Shown piece by piece: positions 28,559 to 36,062 of a stretch of DNA of 64,000 nucleotides. The DNA comes from HLUCCA09 sp038745585. GTDB lineage: Bacteria > Pseudomonadota > Alphaproteobacteria > Rhodobacterales > Rhodobacteraceae. The stretch spans positions 434,001-498,000 of the forward strand of contig JBCDLH010000001.1 of the NCBI GenBank assembly GCA_038745585.1, read 5' to 3'. The translations under genes and the position numbers were made by a program. Below the pieces are notes generated by a model. It was not told the DNA's origin, did no database searches, and saw only the letters and a program-made list of their open reading frames with translations. Numbering within the stretch: the first letter of the stretch is position 1; every line of letters starts with the position of its first letter.

Positions 28559-29974
28559 ATGCCATTCTCCTCGTCCCTCACCCCCTCACGGTTTGTGACC
28601 AGTTTCGCCGTCGCGATGATGATTGCCGTTCCCGCCAATGCCGCGCAAGATTTTGAATTCGACGGCAGTAAGGTGCGGGTGAACCTCTCCAACAAGCTGA
28701 CCATGCTGGGGCAGAAGGTGGCCGCGGCGGGCTGCAGCATCGAGTCGGGTATCAACGTCGAGAATGCGCGCGAAGAGCTGATCAGTGCCAAGCGCGACTT
28801 CAACACGATCGTCACCGGCCTCTGGAACGGCGATCCGGCGCTCGGCATTCCCAGCCATGAAGAGAATTCAGTCGTCTTGCGCTCGCTGAAGCAGGTAGAG
28901 CGGGCCTGGGAGCCGATTGAGAGCGCGGCCGATGCGATGCTCTCGGGTGACGACATCGCGGCAGCCTCCGAGGTTATTGCGAGCGGCGATGCGGCCTTGG
29001 CCGAGGCGACCGGCATCCTCGCCTCCGACATCCTCAACATCTACTCGAACCCTCACGAGATGACGCAGAGCGATGCGCTCGCGCTCAACTTCTCGGGGCG
29101 TCAACGCATGTTGACCTATCAGATCTCGAAGTCGATCTGCGGTATTGCGAGCGGTAACCCCGCCTATGGCACCCAGGACACGCTCCAAGAGCACACCAAC
29201 ATGTACGGCCTGACGCTGAGCGCGCTGCAGGCGGGTATGGCCGAGGTTGGTATCAACCCGCCGCCGAACGAGCTCATCGAGAAAGAGCTTGCCGCGGTGG
29301 CCGAAGATTGGGCAAAGATCACGCCGGCGCTCTCCTCGGCGATTGAGACCGGCTCGGCTGACGCCAATGACGTCGGCGCGTTCGGCTCTGTCGCCGATGA
29401 CATCGTCCTCGACATGGACAATGTCGTCACCCTCTACATGCTCGCGGCGCCGGATTCCGAAGATGTTTATCTGGTGGCGCTTGAGGATTATGCGCGCGAA
29501 GAGCTCGGCAAGTGGCTCGAGCAGCCCGCGCTCATCGAAGCGGTCCTCGCGCAGAACGTGGCGCACGAAACGTTGACACAAGCCGATATCGACGCGCTCG
29601 ATCAGACGTGGCGCGCCGAGGCCAAGGCCGGCGGCGGCGATTTGATCGACCGCCTGCTCGCCGGCGACGCGTCCGAGTTCCTCCGCGTGAGCCAAGACGC
29701 AACCGCCGGCTTTGTCACCGAAGTCTTCGCGATGGACAATAAGGGCCTCAACGTTGCGCAGTCGGTTGAGACCTCGGACTATTGGCAGGGTGACGAAGCC
29801 AAGTGGAAGCAGACCTTTGGCGATGGTTCGGGCGCCACGCATATCAGTGAGGTCGAATTCGACGACAGCACTGGCGCGTACCAGACTCAAGTTTCGCTGC
29901 CGCTGAAGCACCCTGAAACAGGCGAGCTCATCGGCGCGATTACCTTTGGCATCAACGTGCAGTCGCTGCTCTGA
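28559..29974 (+). CDS. Periplasmic PilJ-domain protein with C-terminal Cache-like domain
   Basis: A 471-residue exported protein: signal peptide 1-29 (cleavage at ANAA-QD). Two PilJ-type (methyl-accepting transducer N-terminal) helical units follow at about 40-150 and 175-285; the first has LSNKLTMLGQKVAAAGCSIESG and the second NFSGRQRMLTYQISKSICG, the typical S-G-x-x-R-M-L element. The C-terminal third (about 300-471) has GFVTEVFAMDNKGLNVAQS and LPLKHPETGELIGAITFGINV, resembling a single Cache sensor domain. No transmembrane or output domain is present, so it must pass a signal to another protein. It has its own terminator and opens the unusual gene cluster. Confidence 0.78.
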   Translation: MPFSSSLTPSRFVTSFAVAMMIAVPANAAQDFEFDGSKVRVNLSNKLTMLGQKVAAAGCSIESGINVENAREELISAKRDFNTIVTGLWNGDPALGIPSHEENSVVLRSLKQVERAWEPIESAADAMLSGDDIAAASEVIASGDAALAEATGILASDILNIYSNPHEMTQSDALALNFSGRQRMLTYQISKSICGIASGNPAYGTQDTLQEHTNMYGLTLSALQAGMAEVGINPPPNELIEKELAAVAEDWAKITPALSSAIETGSADANDVGAFGSVADDIVLDMDNVVTLYMLAAPDSEDVYLVALEDYAREELGKWLEQPALIEAVLAQNVAHETLTQADIDALDQTWRAEAKAGGGDLIDRLLAGDASEFLRVSQDATAGFVTEVFAMDNKGLNVAQSVETSDYWQGDEAKWKQTFGDGSGATHISEVEFDDSTGAYQTQVSLPLKHPETGELIGAITFGINVQSLL

Positions 29975-29997
29975 TCCGCGCGTGCATATCAAAAACG

Positions 29998-30028
29998 AAC
30001 GGCGGCTCCAGAAAAGGGCCGCCGTTTT
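29998..30028 (+). terminator. Terminator after the PilJ-Cache gene
   Basis: A 9-bp stem AACGGCGGC/GCCGCCGTT with an 11-base loop, followed by TT, lies 24 bases after the stop codon. Confidence 0.8.
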
Positions 30029-30258
30029 GCTTTCTAGAGTTCTGAAATCGATCAGGTGGCGACAGCTGCATAACGCAATCTGAGATTTCAGGAGTTCACT
30101 TCCATTTCTATTCACTCAGCTCAAGCAGACAATTCCAATCTGCGCTCTGACTTCATCCTTAATTCCCCAACAATTCCTACAATTCGACGCAATCTTTAGG
30201 AAACATCACGACATCGCTCGGCGCAAGACCGGCAACTCACAAATTGCGAGCAAAGAGT

Positions 30259-31809
30259 ATGACCAAACGACAAACAGGTTACCGTCTTTCGACTGCGATC
30301 GCCCTGGTGATCGCGGCGGCTGCGGCCACGGCGGAGACTGTTACGCTGACTTCGCGAGAGGGCGGTGTGCAGATTACAGGCGAGCTGGTGTCCTATGACG
30401 GCACCTCTTATGTCATTGATTCTATTCTCGGCCGGAACCGGATCGACGCCGCAGCGGTGACCTGTGAGGGTCCGGGTTGCCCCGGCGACGAGATCTCGTT
30501 TAATGCGACTTTCGCGGTGATCGATCAGCCTGCGGCGTCGCTTCTTGACAGTCTGCTGACCGGGTTTGCCCGCGGGCGCGACCTCGGGCTCACGCGCGAG
30601 AATGCTGGCGCGTCTTTTGCTTTTGACCTGACCCAGGGCGACGATACCGAAGCCGGCCGGATCGAGGCGAGCGTTCTGCAACAGCAGTCTGCATTTGAGG
30701 CGCTTTTCGCCGGAGACATTGATTTTCTCGTCTCCACGCGCCCAATTGATCCCGATCTCGCGGAAACTTTTGTCGAGCGCGGTTTTGTAGATCTTCGCTC
30801 TTCCGAATATGAGCGGGTTGTCGCGCTCGATGCCATTGTACCGCTCGTTCACCCGGAAAATCCGGTGCGCGCAATTACACTGCCGGAATTCGGACAAATC
30901 GCAGCGGGTCGGATTACCAATTGGAACGAGCTCAACGGCCCGGACATGCCGATCCGTGTGATCCTCCCCGAGGCCGACAGCACCATTGGCGGCGTTTTTG
31001 AGGACCGGATCGTCCGGCCCAATCGTTTGCGTGTCGCGCGTGAGGTCGAGCGCGCGAATGAGGCAGATGCACGCGCCACTGTCAACGCCGACCGCACTGC
31101 GATCACCTTGGCCTCGGCCGCTCTCGCCGCCGAAGCGCGCCCCGTGCCGGTGCAGCTTGCCTGCGGCCCGGTCGCGCTTCCCAACGCGTTCTCGGTCAAA
31201 TCTGAGGAGTATCCGCTGACGCGCCGCATGGTGATCTACACGTCCGACCGCCCGCTCTCACCCGAAGCGCAAGAGTTTCTGGCCTACACGACGTCCGCCG
31301 CGGCTCAGGCGCAGATCAGCGACACCGGATTTGTTGATCAAAACGTGCAGGCCATGCCGGTCGCGCTGCAGGGGACGCGCCTTGCCTCCGCGATCCTCTC
31401 GATGGAGGGCGAGGCCGTCATCAACGCGACCCGCGCTCTGGTCGAGAACCTCGCTTCGGCGGAGCGGCTGTCGACGACATTTCGCTTTACCGCGGGCTCG
31501 GAGCGGCTCGACAACAAAGCGCTCCGTGATATCGAGCGGATGGCAGACTATCTAATCGACGACGGCTTTAACAAGCGCGAGATCCTGCTCTTTGGCTTCA
31601 CCGACAATGTCGGCCGGGCCGATCTCAACCAACGGCTTGCCCTGGAGCGGGCCGAAAGCGTGCGGCAGGCGATCCTCGCCTCCGCCGGGGGCCAAATCGC
31701 GCCGGACCAGATCCGCGCGTCCTCCTATGGCTCGATCGCGCCCGTAGGCTGCAACGAGACCATTGAGGGCCGCGCCTCGAACCGGCGCGTCGAAGTCTGG
31801 GTGCGCTGA
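30259..31809 (+). CDS. Periplasmic-binding-protein domain fused to OmpA peptidoglycan-binding domain
   Basis: A 516-residue exported protein. After the signal peptide (1-26, ATA-ET) comes a short beta-rich unit with paired cysteines (TLTSREGGVQITGELVSYDG to CEGPGCP), repeated in the paralogue at 36063. A PstS-like type 2 binding-protein fold follows (about 75-370, with VPLVHPENPV and GRITNWNELNG). The C-terminal OmpA domain (about 395-516) has FRFTAGSERLDN, FGFTDNVGRADLNQRLALERAESV and SNRRVEVWV, including the Asp and Arg that hold diaminopimelate. Unlike PstS it would be tethered to the cell wall. A TTG 15 bases upstream of the ATG is an alternative start. The preceding 230 bases are AT-rich without a gene. 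Confidence 0.85.
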   Translation: MTKRQTGYRLSTAIALVIAAAAATAETVTLTSREGGVQITGELVSYDGTSYVIDSILGRNRIDAAAVTCEGPGCPGDEISFNATFAVIDQPAASLLDSLLTGFARGRDLGLTRENAGASFAFDLTQGDDTEAGRIEASVLQQQSAFEALFAGDIDFLVSTRPIDPDLAETFVERGFVDLRSSEYERVVALDAIVPLVHPENPVRAITLPEFGQIAAGRITNWNELNGPDMPIRVILPEADSTIGGVFEDRIVRPNRLRVAREVERANEADARATVNADRTAITLASAALAAEARPVPVQLACGPVALPNAFSVKSEEYPLTRRMVIYTSDRPLSPEAQEFLAYTTSAAAQAQISDTGFVDQNVQAMPVALQGTRLASAILSMEGEAVINATRALVENLASAERLSTTFRFTAGSERLDNKALRDIERMADYLIDDGFNKREILLFGFTDNVGRADLNQRLALERAESVRQAILASAGGQIAPDQIRASSYGSIAPVGCNETIEGRASNRRVEVWVR

Positions 31810-31859
31810 TGCCGCCGCCTATCCACCCATTATTGCACCGAGATCAAGAGTACCCCGAT

Positions 31860-32888
31860 ATGAAACGCAGACACTTTCTCTCCAAGGCGCTGACGGCGGG
31901 CGCCGGCGGCCTGGCCACTCCGATGCTCGCCACCCAAGCTGCGGCGCAGGGCATCGAGAGCTTTACCCTTCTGACGGATCGGCCCGAAAGGGGCGCAGCC
32001 TTCGCCGCACGCGTGGCCGCGATCACCGGCGGACGGATCACTATCAGCGTGACAGACGCCCCGGCCGATGTTGCCATGTTTGACCGCGTTGCCGCCGGGC
32101 AGGCCGATCTCTGCCTCGCGCCCTGTGATGCCTTCCTCGATCGTGCGCCTGCCCTCGGCCTCTTCGCGGCGATGCCCTTTGGCATGAGTTCGACCGAGGT
32201 CGAAGCGTGGGTCATGGCGTCGGACGGACAAGAAATGTGGGATGCGATCGCGGGCGACTTTGGCCTGCGCTTTTCGCTGGCCGGAGACGAAGGCACGGCG
32301 CCCCTTTGGTCGAAAGCCGCACTTGGCGATGTTGCGGGGCTCCAGGTTGGCGCGCTCGGCCTTTCGGCGCAGTCTTTTGACGTTCTCGGGGCGCAGGTGC
32401 TGGATCTCCGCTCCTCCGAGATCGCCCGCGGCGCGCTCGACATGATCGAAGGGCTGAGCCCCGCCCAGATGGTCGCCGCAGGGCTCGCAGAGGCGTTCCC
32501 CAACGTTTCTCTGGCCAACCCCAACCGCCCGTCGGGCCTCGTTGCGCTTGGCATGAACGCCGCGCGGATGTCGGCGCTGAGCGAAGGGGACCGGTTTGCC
32601 ATCGAACGCACCGCGAAGGCGCACCACGCCGGCATGCGCACCGCGCGCTACCACGAGGATGCGTTGGCGCTTGCAAGCCTCGGCGCGACGGCAAGCCCGT
32701 TGCCGGACGCACTCTGGTCGGGGATGCGCGAGGCGGCCGAGGAGGTGCTCAACACCGTCTTCGAGAGCGGGCCCAAAGCCGCCGCCGCGGTCGACGCCTA
32801 CATCTACTTTTTGGCCGAAGTCTCCATCTGGAGCGATATCGGCGAGGCCGCCTATTACGCCGGCCGCAAGCAAGTCGCCGCTCTTTGA
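31860..32888 (+). CDS. Tat-exported TRAP-type binding protein, divergent
   Basis: A 342-residue protein starting MKRRHFLSKAL, a twin-arginine signal peptide ending ATQAAAQ. The mature part follows the plan of DctP-type solute receptors and is clearly related to the next gene (shared block around AMPFGMSSTEVEAWVMASDGQEMWDAIAG), but the usual ligand motif M-R-x-P-G is replaced by LQVGALGLSAQ and the carboxylate-binding Arg is missing. It may bind a different ligand or act as a partner subunit. An ATG at 31809 overlapping the previous stop is a longer alternative. No DctQ or DctM gene is nearby. Confidence 0.75.
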   Translation: MKRRHFLSKALTAGAGGLATPMLATQAAAQGIESFTLLTDRPERGAAFAARVAAITGGRITISVTDAPADVAMFDRVAAGQADLCLAPCDAFLDRAPALGLFAAMPFGMSSTEVEAWVMASDGQEMWDAIAGDFGLRFSLAGDEGTAPLWSKAALGDVAGLQVGALGLSAQSFDVLGAQVLDLRSSEIARGALDMIEGLSPAQMVAAGLAEAFPNVSLANPNRPSGLVALGMNAARMSALSEGDRFAIERTAKAHHAGMRTARYHEDALALASLGATASPLPDALWSGMREAAEEVLNTVFESGPKAAAAVDAYIYFLAEVSIWSDIGEAAYYAGRKQVAAL

Positions 32889-32906
32889 GGCGCTGGAGGA
32901 TCGAAC

Positions 32907-34028
32907 ATGACCGATAGCACGACTTCCCGCTCTCTCTCTCGCCGTCAGATCGTGACGGGAGGCGCCCTCGCTCTGACCGGCTCGGCCGCTCTTGCGGCGC
33001 CAGCGATCGCCCAAGGTGTCCGTACCCTGCGGATGGCGACATCCTGGCCGCTCAGCCTTGGCGGGCTCGGCAGCGGCGCGCAACGCGTCGCACAGAGCAT
33101 CACCGATGCCAGCGGCGGCCGGCTCAAGGTCGACCTCTATGGGCCCGGAGAGCTTGTCGCTCCGCTCGCCGTCCACGACGCGGTGATGAACGGTGAGGCG
33201 GAGATGTATCACGCCGCTGAGTATTACTGGCAGGGCAAGCATCGCGGTTTCAACTTCTTTACCACCGTGCCCCTCGGCATGACTCATTCCGAGCAGGCCG
33301 CGTGGATCAGCCATGGCGGTGGGCAAGAGCTCTGGGACGAGCTCAACGCCGGCTATGGCGTCAAGGCCTTCGCCTGTGGCTCGACTGGCGTCCAGATGGG
33401 CGGCTGGTTTGACCGGCGGATCGAGAGCATGGACGACTTTCAGGGGCTGACAATGCGGATGCCCGGTCTCGGTGCACAGGTTCTCGCCACGCTGCAGGCC
33501 AACCCGGTCATGTTGCCGGGCGGCGGGATTGTCGAGGCGCTGTTTGAAAAGTCAATCGACGCGACCGAGTGGGTCGGCCCCTATAACGATCTTCAATTCG
33601 GCTTTCAGAAGCTTTTGACGACCTACATGTATCCCGGCTTTCACGAGCCAGCGACGATGGCCTCGACGGGCATCAACCTTGCCCTGTGGGAGAGCCTCGC
33701 GCCCGAGGATCAGGCCTTGATCGAAATGGTCTGCGAGGCTGAGATGGCGCTCATGTCCTCCGACTTCTACGGAAACAACGGCATCTCGATCCTGCAGCTC
33801 GTCGATGAGTTCGGCGTCCGACCCACGCGCCTGCCCGACGATGTCTGGACGGCGCTGGCGCAGGCTTCAGCCGATGTCGTGGCCGGGGTCGCCGAAGATG
33901 ACGATCTCGCACGGCGCATCTATGAGAGCTATTCGGGCTACCAGCGGATGCTGGGCGGTGCTGGTCCGATCAGCCAGGCCGAGTACCTCTCGCGCCGCTC
34001 GCAAGAGGACCTTTTCCAGCTGATCTAA
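32907..34028 (+). CDS. TRAP transporter solute-binding protein, DctP family
   Basis: A 373-residue periplasmic receptor with a Tat signal (LSRRQIVTGGAL, cleavage near AIAQG). It contains the conserved receptor motifs: ATSWPLSLGGLGSGAQR at the N-terminus, LTMRMPGLGAQVLATLQANPV with the ligand-binding Arg, and SIDATEWVGPYND. This pattern is that of the TakP/SmoM-type group that binds 2-oxo acids or related carboxylates. The gene lies 18 bp after its divergent paralogue, and no membrane subunits follow, so it is an orphan receptor that may serve a distant transporter or a sensory complex. Confidence 0.9.
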   Translation: MTDSTTSRSLSRRQIVTGGALALTGSAALAAPAIAQGVRTLRMATSWPLSLGGLGSGAQRVAQSITDASGGRLKVDLYGPGELVAPLAVHDAVMNGEAEMYHAAEYYWQGKHRGFNFFTTVPLGMTHSEQAAWISHGGGQELWDELNAGYGVKAFACGSTGVQMGGWFDRRIESMDDFQGLTMRMPGLGAQVLATLQANPVMLPGGGIVEALFEKSIDATEWVGPYNDLQFGFQKLLTTYMYPGFHEPATMASTGINLALWESLAPEDQALIEMVCEAEMALMSSDFYGNNGISILQLVDEFGVRPTRLPDDVWTALAQASADVVAGVAEDDDLARRIYESYSGYQRMLGGAGPISQAEYLSRRSQEDLFQLI

Positions 34029-34106
34029 GCTCCTTGCCTGACCTTCGACCTCCAGGCAGCGCGGCCGTCACACAGTGGTGGCCGTGCATCGCGTTTGGGC
34101 GTCCGG

Positions 34107-34562
34107 CTAGGCCGGGACCAAACGTGCCGCGAGGTTGTCGAGCGCCTTGGCGTAACCCTCTCGATGGCCCGCGAGTCCGCCGGTGCCGACAAAGGAGGTG
34201 ACCTGGTCCGTGAGCTTAAGCCGGGTTCCGCCGCCGTCCCGCTCGGACAGGTCGAACGTGATGAGGGCCACGGTCAGCATGGCACGCTCGTTCCAAAGCT
34301 CTTCCGTGAACGTGATCTGCCGATCCTCTGTCACGTAGTGATAGAGCACCTGCATTGTCCAACTGAGCGATCCCCCCGTCCCGCACCGCGCGGTCTCGCG
34401 CCCTCCGGTCCGAACGTCGCTTTCGTCTATGACAAACAACGTCTCCGGGGTCGGAGCCGACCACGCCTCTCGCTCCTTCGGATCGGTATACGCACGGAAA
34501 AGGCGGGCGGGCGGCGCTTGGAACGTGCGCTCAAAGACCAGCGTTTCGTGTTGAATATCCAT
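34107..34562 (-). CDS. SRPBCC (AHSA1-like) domain protein
   Basis: A 151-residue START/Bet v1-fold protein beginning MDIQHETLVFERTFQAPPARLFRAYTDPKEREAW, the normal AHSA1 entry, with FDLSERDGGGTRLKLTDQ near the end and the typical C-terminal LDNLAARL helix. Such proteins bind hydrophobic ligands. It lies 3 bp downstream of an ArsR-type regulator, the commonest bacterial pairing for this family, and both are probably one transcript. Confidence 0.92.
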   Translation of the reverse strand: MDIQHETLVFERTFQAPPARLFRAYTDPKEREAWSAPTPETLFVIDESDVRTGGRETARCGTGGSLSWTMQVLYHYVTEDRQITFTEELWNERAMLTVALITFDLSERDGGGTRLKLTDQVTSFVGTGGLAGHREGYAKALDNLAARLVPA

Positions 34563-34565
34563 AGG

Positions 34566-34889
34566 TCACTCCCCTTGCGAGCTGTCGACGTGACGGGAGA
34601 GCCGAGCGAGCCGTCCCTCCCACATGGCACGCCGCGCGCTAAACCAGGCATCGACCTCACGCAGCGCAGGCGCGTTGATGTAACAGGTGCGCACGCGTCC
34701 CGACTTTTCACTTCGAACCAGGCCGGCGCGCTCCAGAACCGCGAGGTGCTTTGTAAAGGCCGGGAGCGCCATGGCATGCGGCTTGGCGAGGTCGCTGACA
34801 GAGGCGGGCCCCTCTAGCAACCGCTCGACGACGGCGAGGCGCGTCCCGTCGCTCAAGGCCTGAAAGCGTGCGCAGAGAAACTTATCCAT
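34566..34889 (-). CDS. ArsR family transcriptional regulator
   Basis: A winged-helix repressor of 107 residues: FQALSDGTRLAVVERLLEGPASVSDLAKPHAMALPAFTKHLAVLERAGLVRSEKSGRVRTCYI is a classic ArsR DNA-binding domain (about 8-75). No metal-binding CxC motif is in the recognition helix, so it is of the SRPBCC-linked, non-metal type. The ATG at MDKFLCARF is chosen over an in-frame upstream one. An 8-bp inverted repeat lies directly in front of the gene and is a likely autoregulatory operator. Confidence 0.92.
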   Translation of the reverse strand: MDKFLCARFQALSDGTRLAVVERLLEGPASVSDLAKPHAMALPAFTKHLAVLERAGLVRSEKSGRVRTCYINAPALREVDAWFSARRAMWEGRLARLSRHVDSSQGE

Positions 34890-34891
34890 AT

Positions 34892-34936
34892 GGTTAAGTA
34901 AAAGTTTAGGCGTGTCGATGCAACCAAAACTTAACC
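34892..34936. promoter_or_regulatory. Inverted repeat, candidate ArsR-type operator
   Basis: GGTTAAGT at 34892-34899 and its exact complement ACTTAACC at 34929-34936 are 29 bases apart, starting two bases before the regulator start codon. Assignment to the adjacent repressor is inference. Confidence 0.45.
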
Positions 34937-35002
34937 AAGTGGAAAACAATGCTCGGGGAGCGTATCAAGCAGAGGGTGGTGGCAGCGCCATACCCAAGCT
35001 GG

Positions 35003-35036
35003 CGCCCCCGGCCAATGCTTGGCTCGGCCGGGGGCG
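35003..35036. terminator. GC-rich palindrome, possible terminator
   Basis: A perfect 11-bp stem CGCCCCCGGCC/GGCCGGGGGCG with a 12-base loop lies 7 bases beyond the stop of the minus-strand PilJ gene. There is no T tract on either strand, so factor-independent ending is uncertain. Confidence 0.5.
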
Positions 35037-35042
35037 TTGGGC

Positions 35043-35999
35043 TCAGAGGCCCGATTTGGCGTAGGCCGTGTAAAGGCCGACGACGGCGTTCATGTCGCCG
35101 AGAAGCGTGTCGAGCTGCACGATGACATCTTCGCGCGTGTCCGCCCCGGCGGCTTTGCCCGCAGCAGCGCTTTCCAGGACGGGCTTCAATGCCGTCCACC
35201 CGTTCCAGACCGTTTCTAGTCCCGCCGCGATCTCGGGCGTTGGCGCAGGTTTGATGCCGGCCTCCGTCATCCCATCGCGCAGGGCCACGAGCGAGATCTC
35301 GAACATCTGCATTGTGCCCGCGAGGCTGCTCTGGAGCTCGGTCGAGGGGCCGCTCGACCACAGGAAGCACGCCTCCTTCGACATCTTCTGCGTCAGCATG
35401 CGCTGGCGGCCGGAAATGTCGACGAGCATGGCATCCGCCTGGGTCATCGCCGAGGGGTCTGAGTATTGGCCCGACAGCTCGCTGACAAGGAGCTTGGCGC
35501 GGGACAGCAGCTCCATGTTGTCAGCGCGGATCGTGGCGAAGGCCTCGGGGTCTGGCCCGTTGTTGAGCAGCTGTGCACGCGCTACGTCAATCGGCTCGAA
35601 TCCTGAGCGCAACGTCACCAGTGCAGCAAGCGTTTTCCGCCGCGTTTCGACGCCGATAATGGCGAGATCCGCGTCGCCGAGTTCGAGCGCATTCACGATC
35701 TTCTTAAACTCTGCCCCGCTTGCTTCGAGCGTAGCGCGGCTGCGGGTGGCAGCGATTCCGCTGTGAAGGTTGCAGGCCGAGGCGGCAATCCGTTGCGACA
35801 GCATCCTCAATTTGCCGGAATAGTTGATCCGCTCGGTGGCTCCGACATCTTCGACGAGCGACATATTGGCGGTGGCGGTGGATGGTAAGGCCGAAACAGT
35901 GGCCGCGATACAAACTGCGCTCACGACGCGCAGGGTCGTTCCAAGTCGTTGCAAGGGGTACTCCAAAGTTACTAAGTTACACAGCCCACCCGTCTGCAC
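35043..35999 (-). CDS. Periplasmic PilJ-domain protein
   Basis: Up to 318 residues; signal peptide around residues 17-45 ending TATA. Two related PilJ-type helical units follow: the first with RINYSGKLRMLSQRIAASACNLHSG, the second with DISGRQRMLTQKMSKEACFL. Each unit has the S-G-x-x-R-M-L-(S/T)-Q element followed by a Cys four to eight residues later, as in the other two PilJ proteins of this cluster, suggesting disulfides or a bound cofactor. There is no membrane or output domain. It lies 63 bp downstream of a PBP-OmpA gene on the same strand, the same pair of gene types found divergently at 28.5-31.8 kb. Confidence 0.78.
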   Translation of the reverse strand: MQTGGLCNLVTLEYPLQRLGTTLRVVSAVCIAATVSALPSTATANMSLVEDVGATERINYSGKLRMLSQRIAASACNLHSGIAATRSRATLEASGAEFKKIVNALELGDADLAIIGVETRRKTLAALVTLRSGFEPIDVARAQLLNNGPDPEAFATIRADNMELLSRAKLLVSELSGQYSDPSAMTQADAMLVDISGRQRMLTQKMSKEACFLWSSGPSTELQSSLAGTMQMFEISLVALRDGMTEAGIKPAPTPEIAAGLETVWNGWTALKPVLESAAAGKAAGADTREDVIVQLDTLLGDMNAVVGLYTAYAKSGL

Positions 36000-36004
36000 G
36001 AAGA

Positions 36005-36032
36005 CGGCGGGCCACCCCGAGGCAGCCCGCCG
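36005..36032. terminator. Intercistronic hairpin between PBP-OmpA and PilJ genes
   Basis: An 8-bp stem CGGCGGGC/GCCCGCCG with a 12-base loop in the 63-bp gap; no T tract, so more likely an mRNA-stabilising or processing hairpin than a terminator. Confidence 0.4.
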
Positions 36033-36062
36033 AATGCTTTAGCCGATCAAAGTAAGCAAGGT

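Noticed and set aside
31809..34028. Complete TRAP transporter
   Set aside because: Only the periplasmic receptors are present; no DctQ- or DctM-like membrane protein follows.
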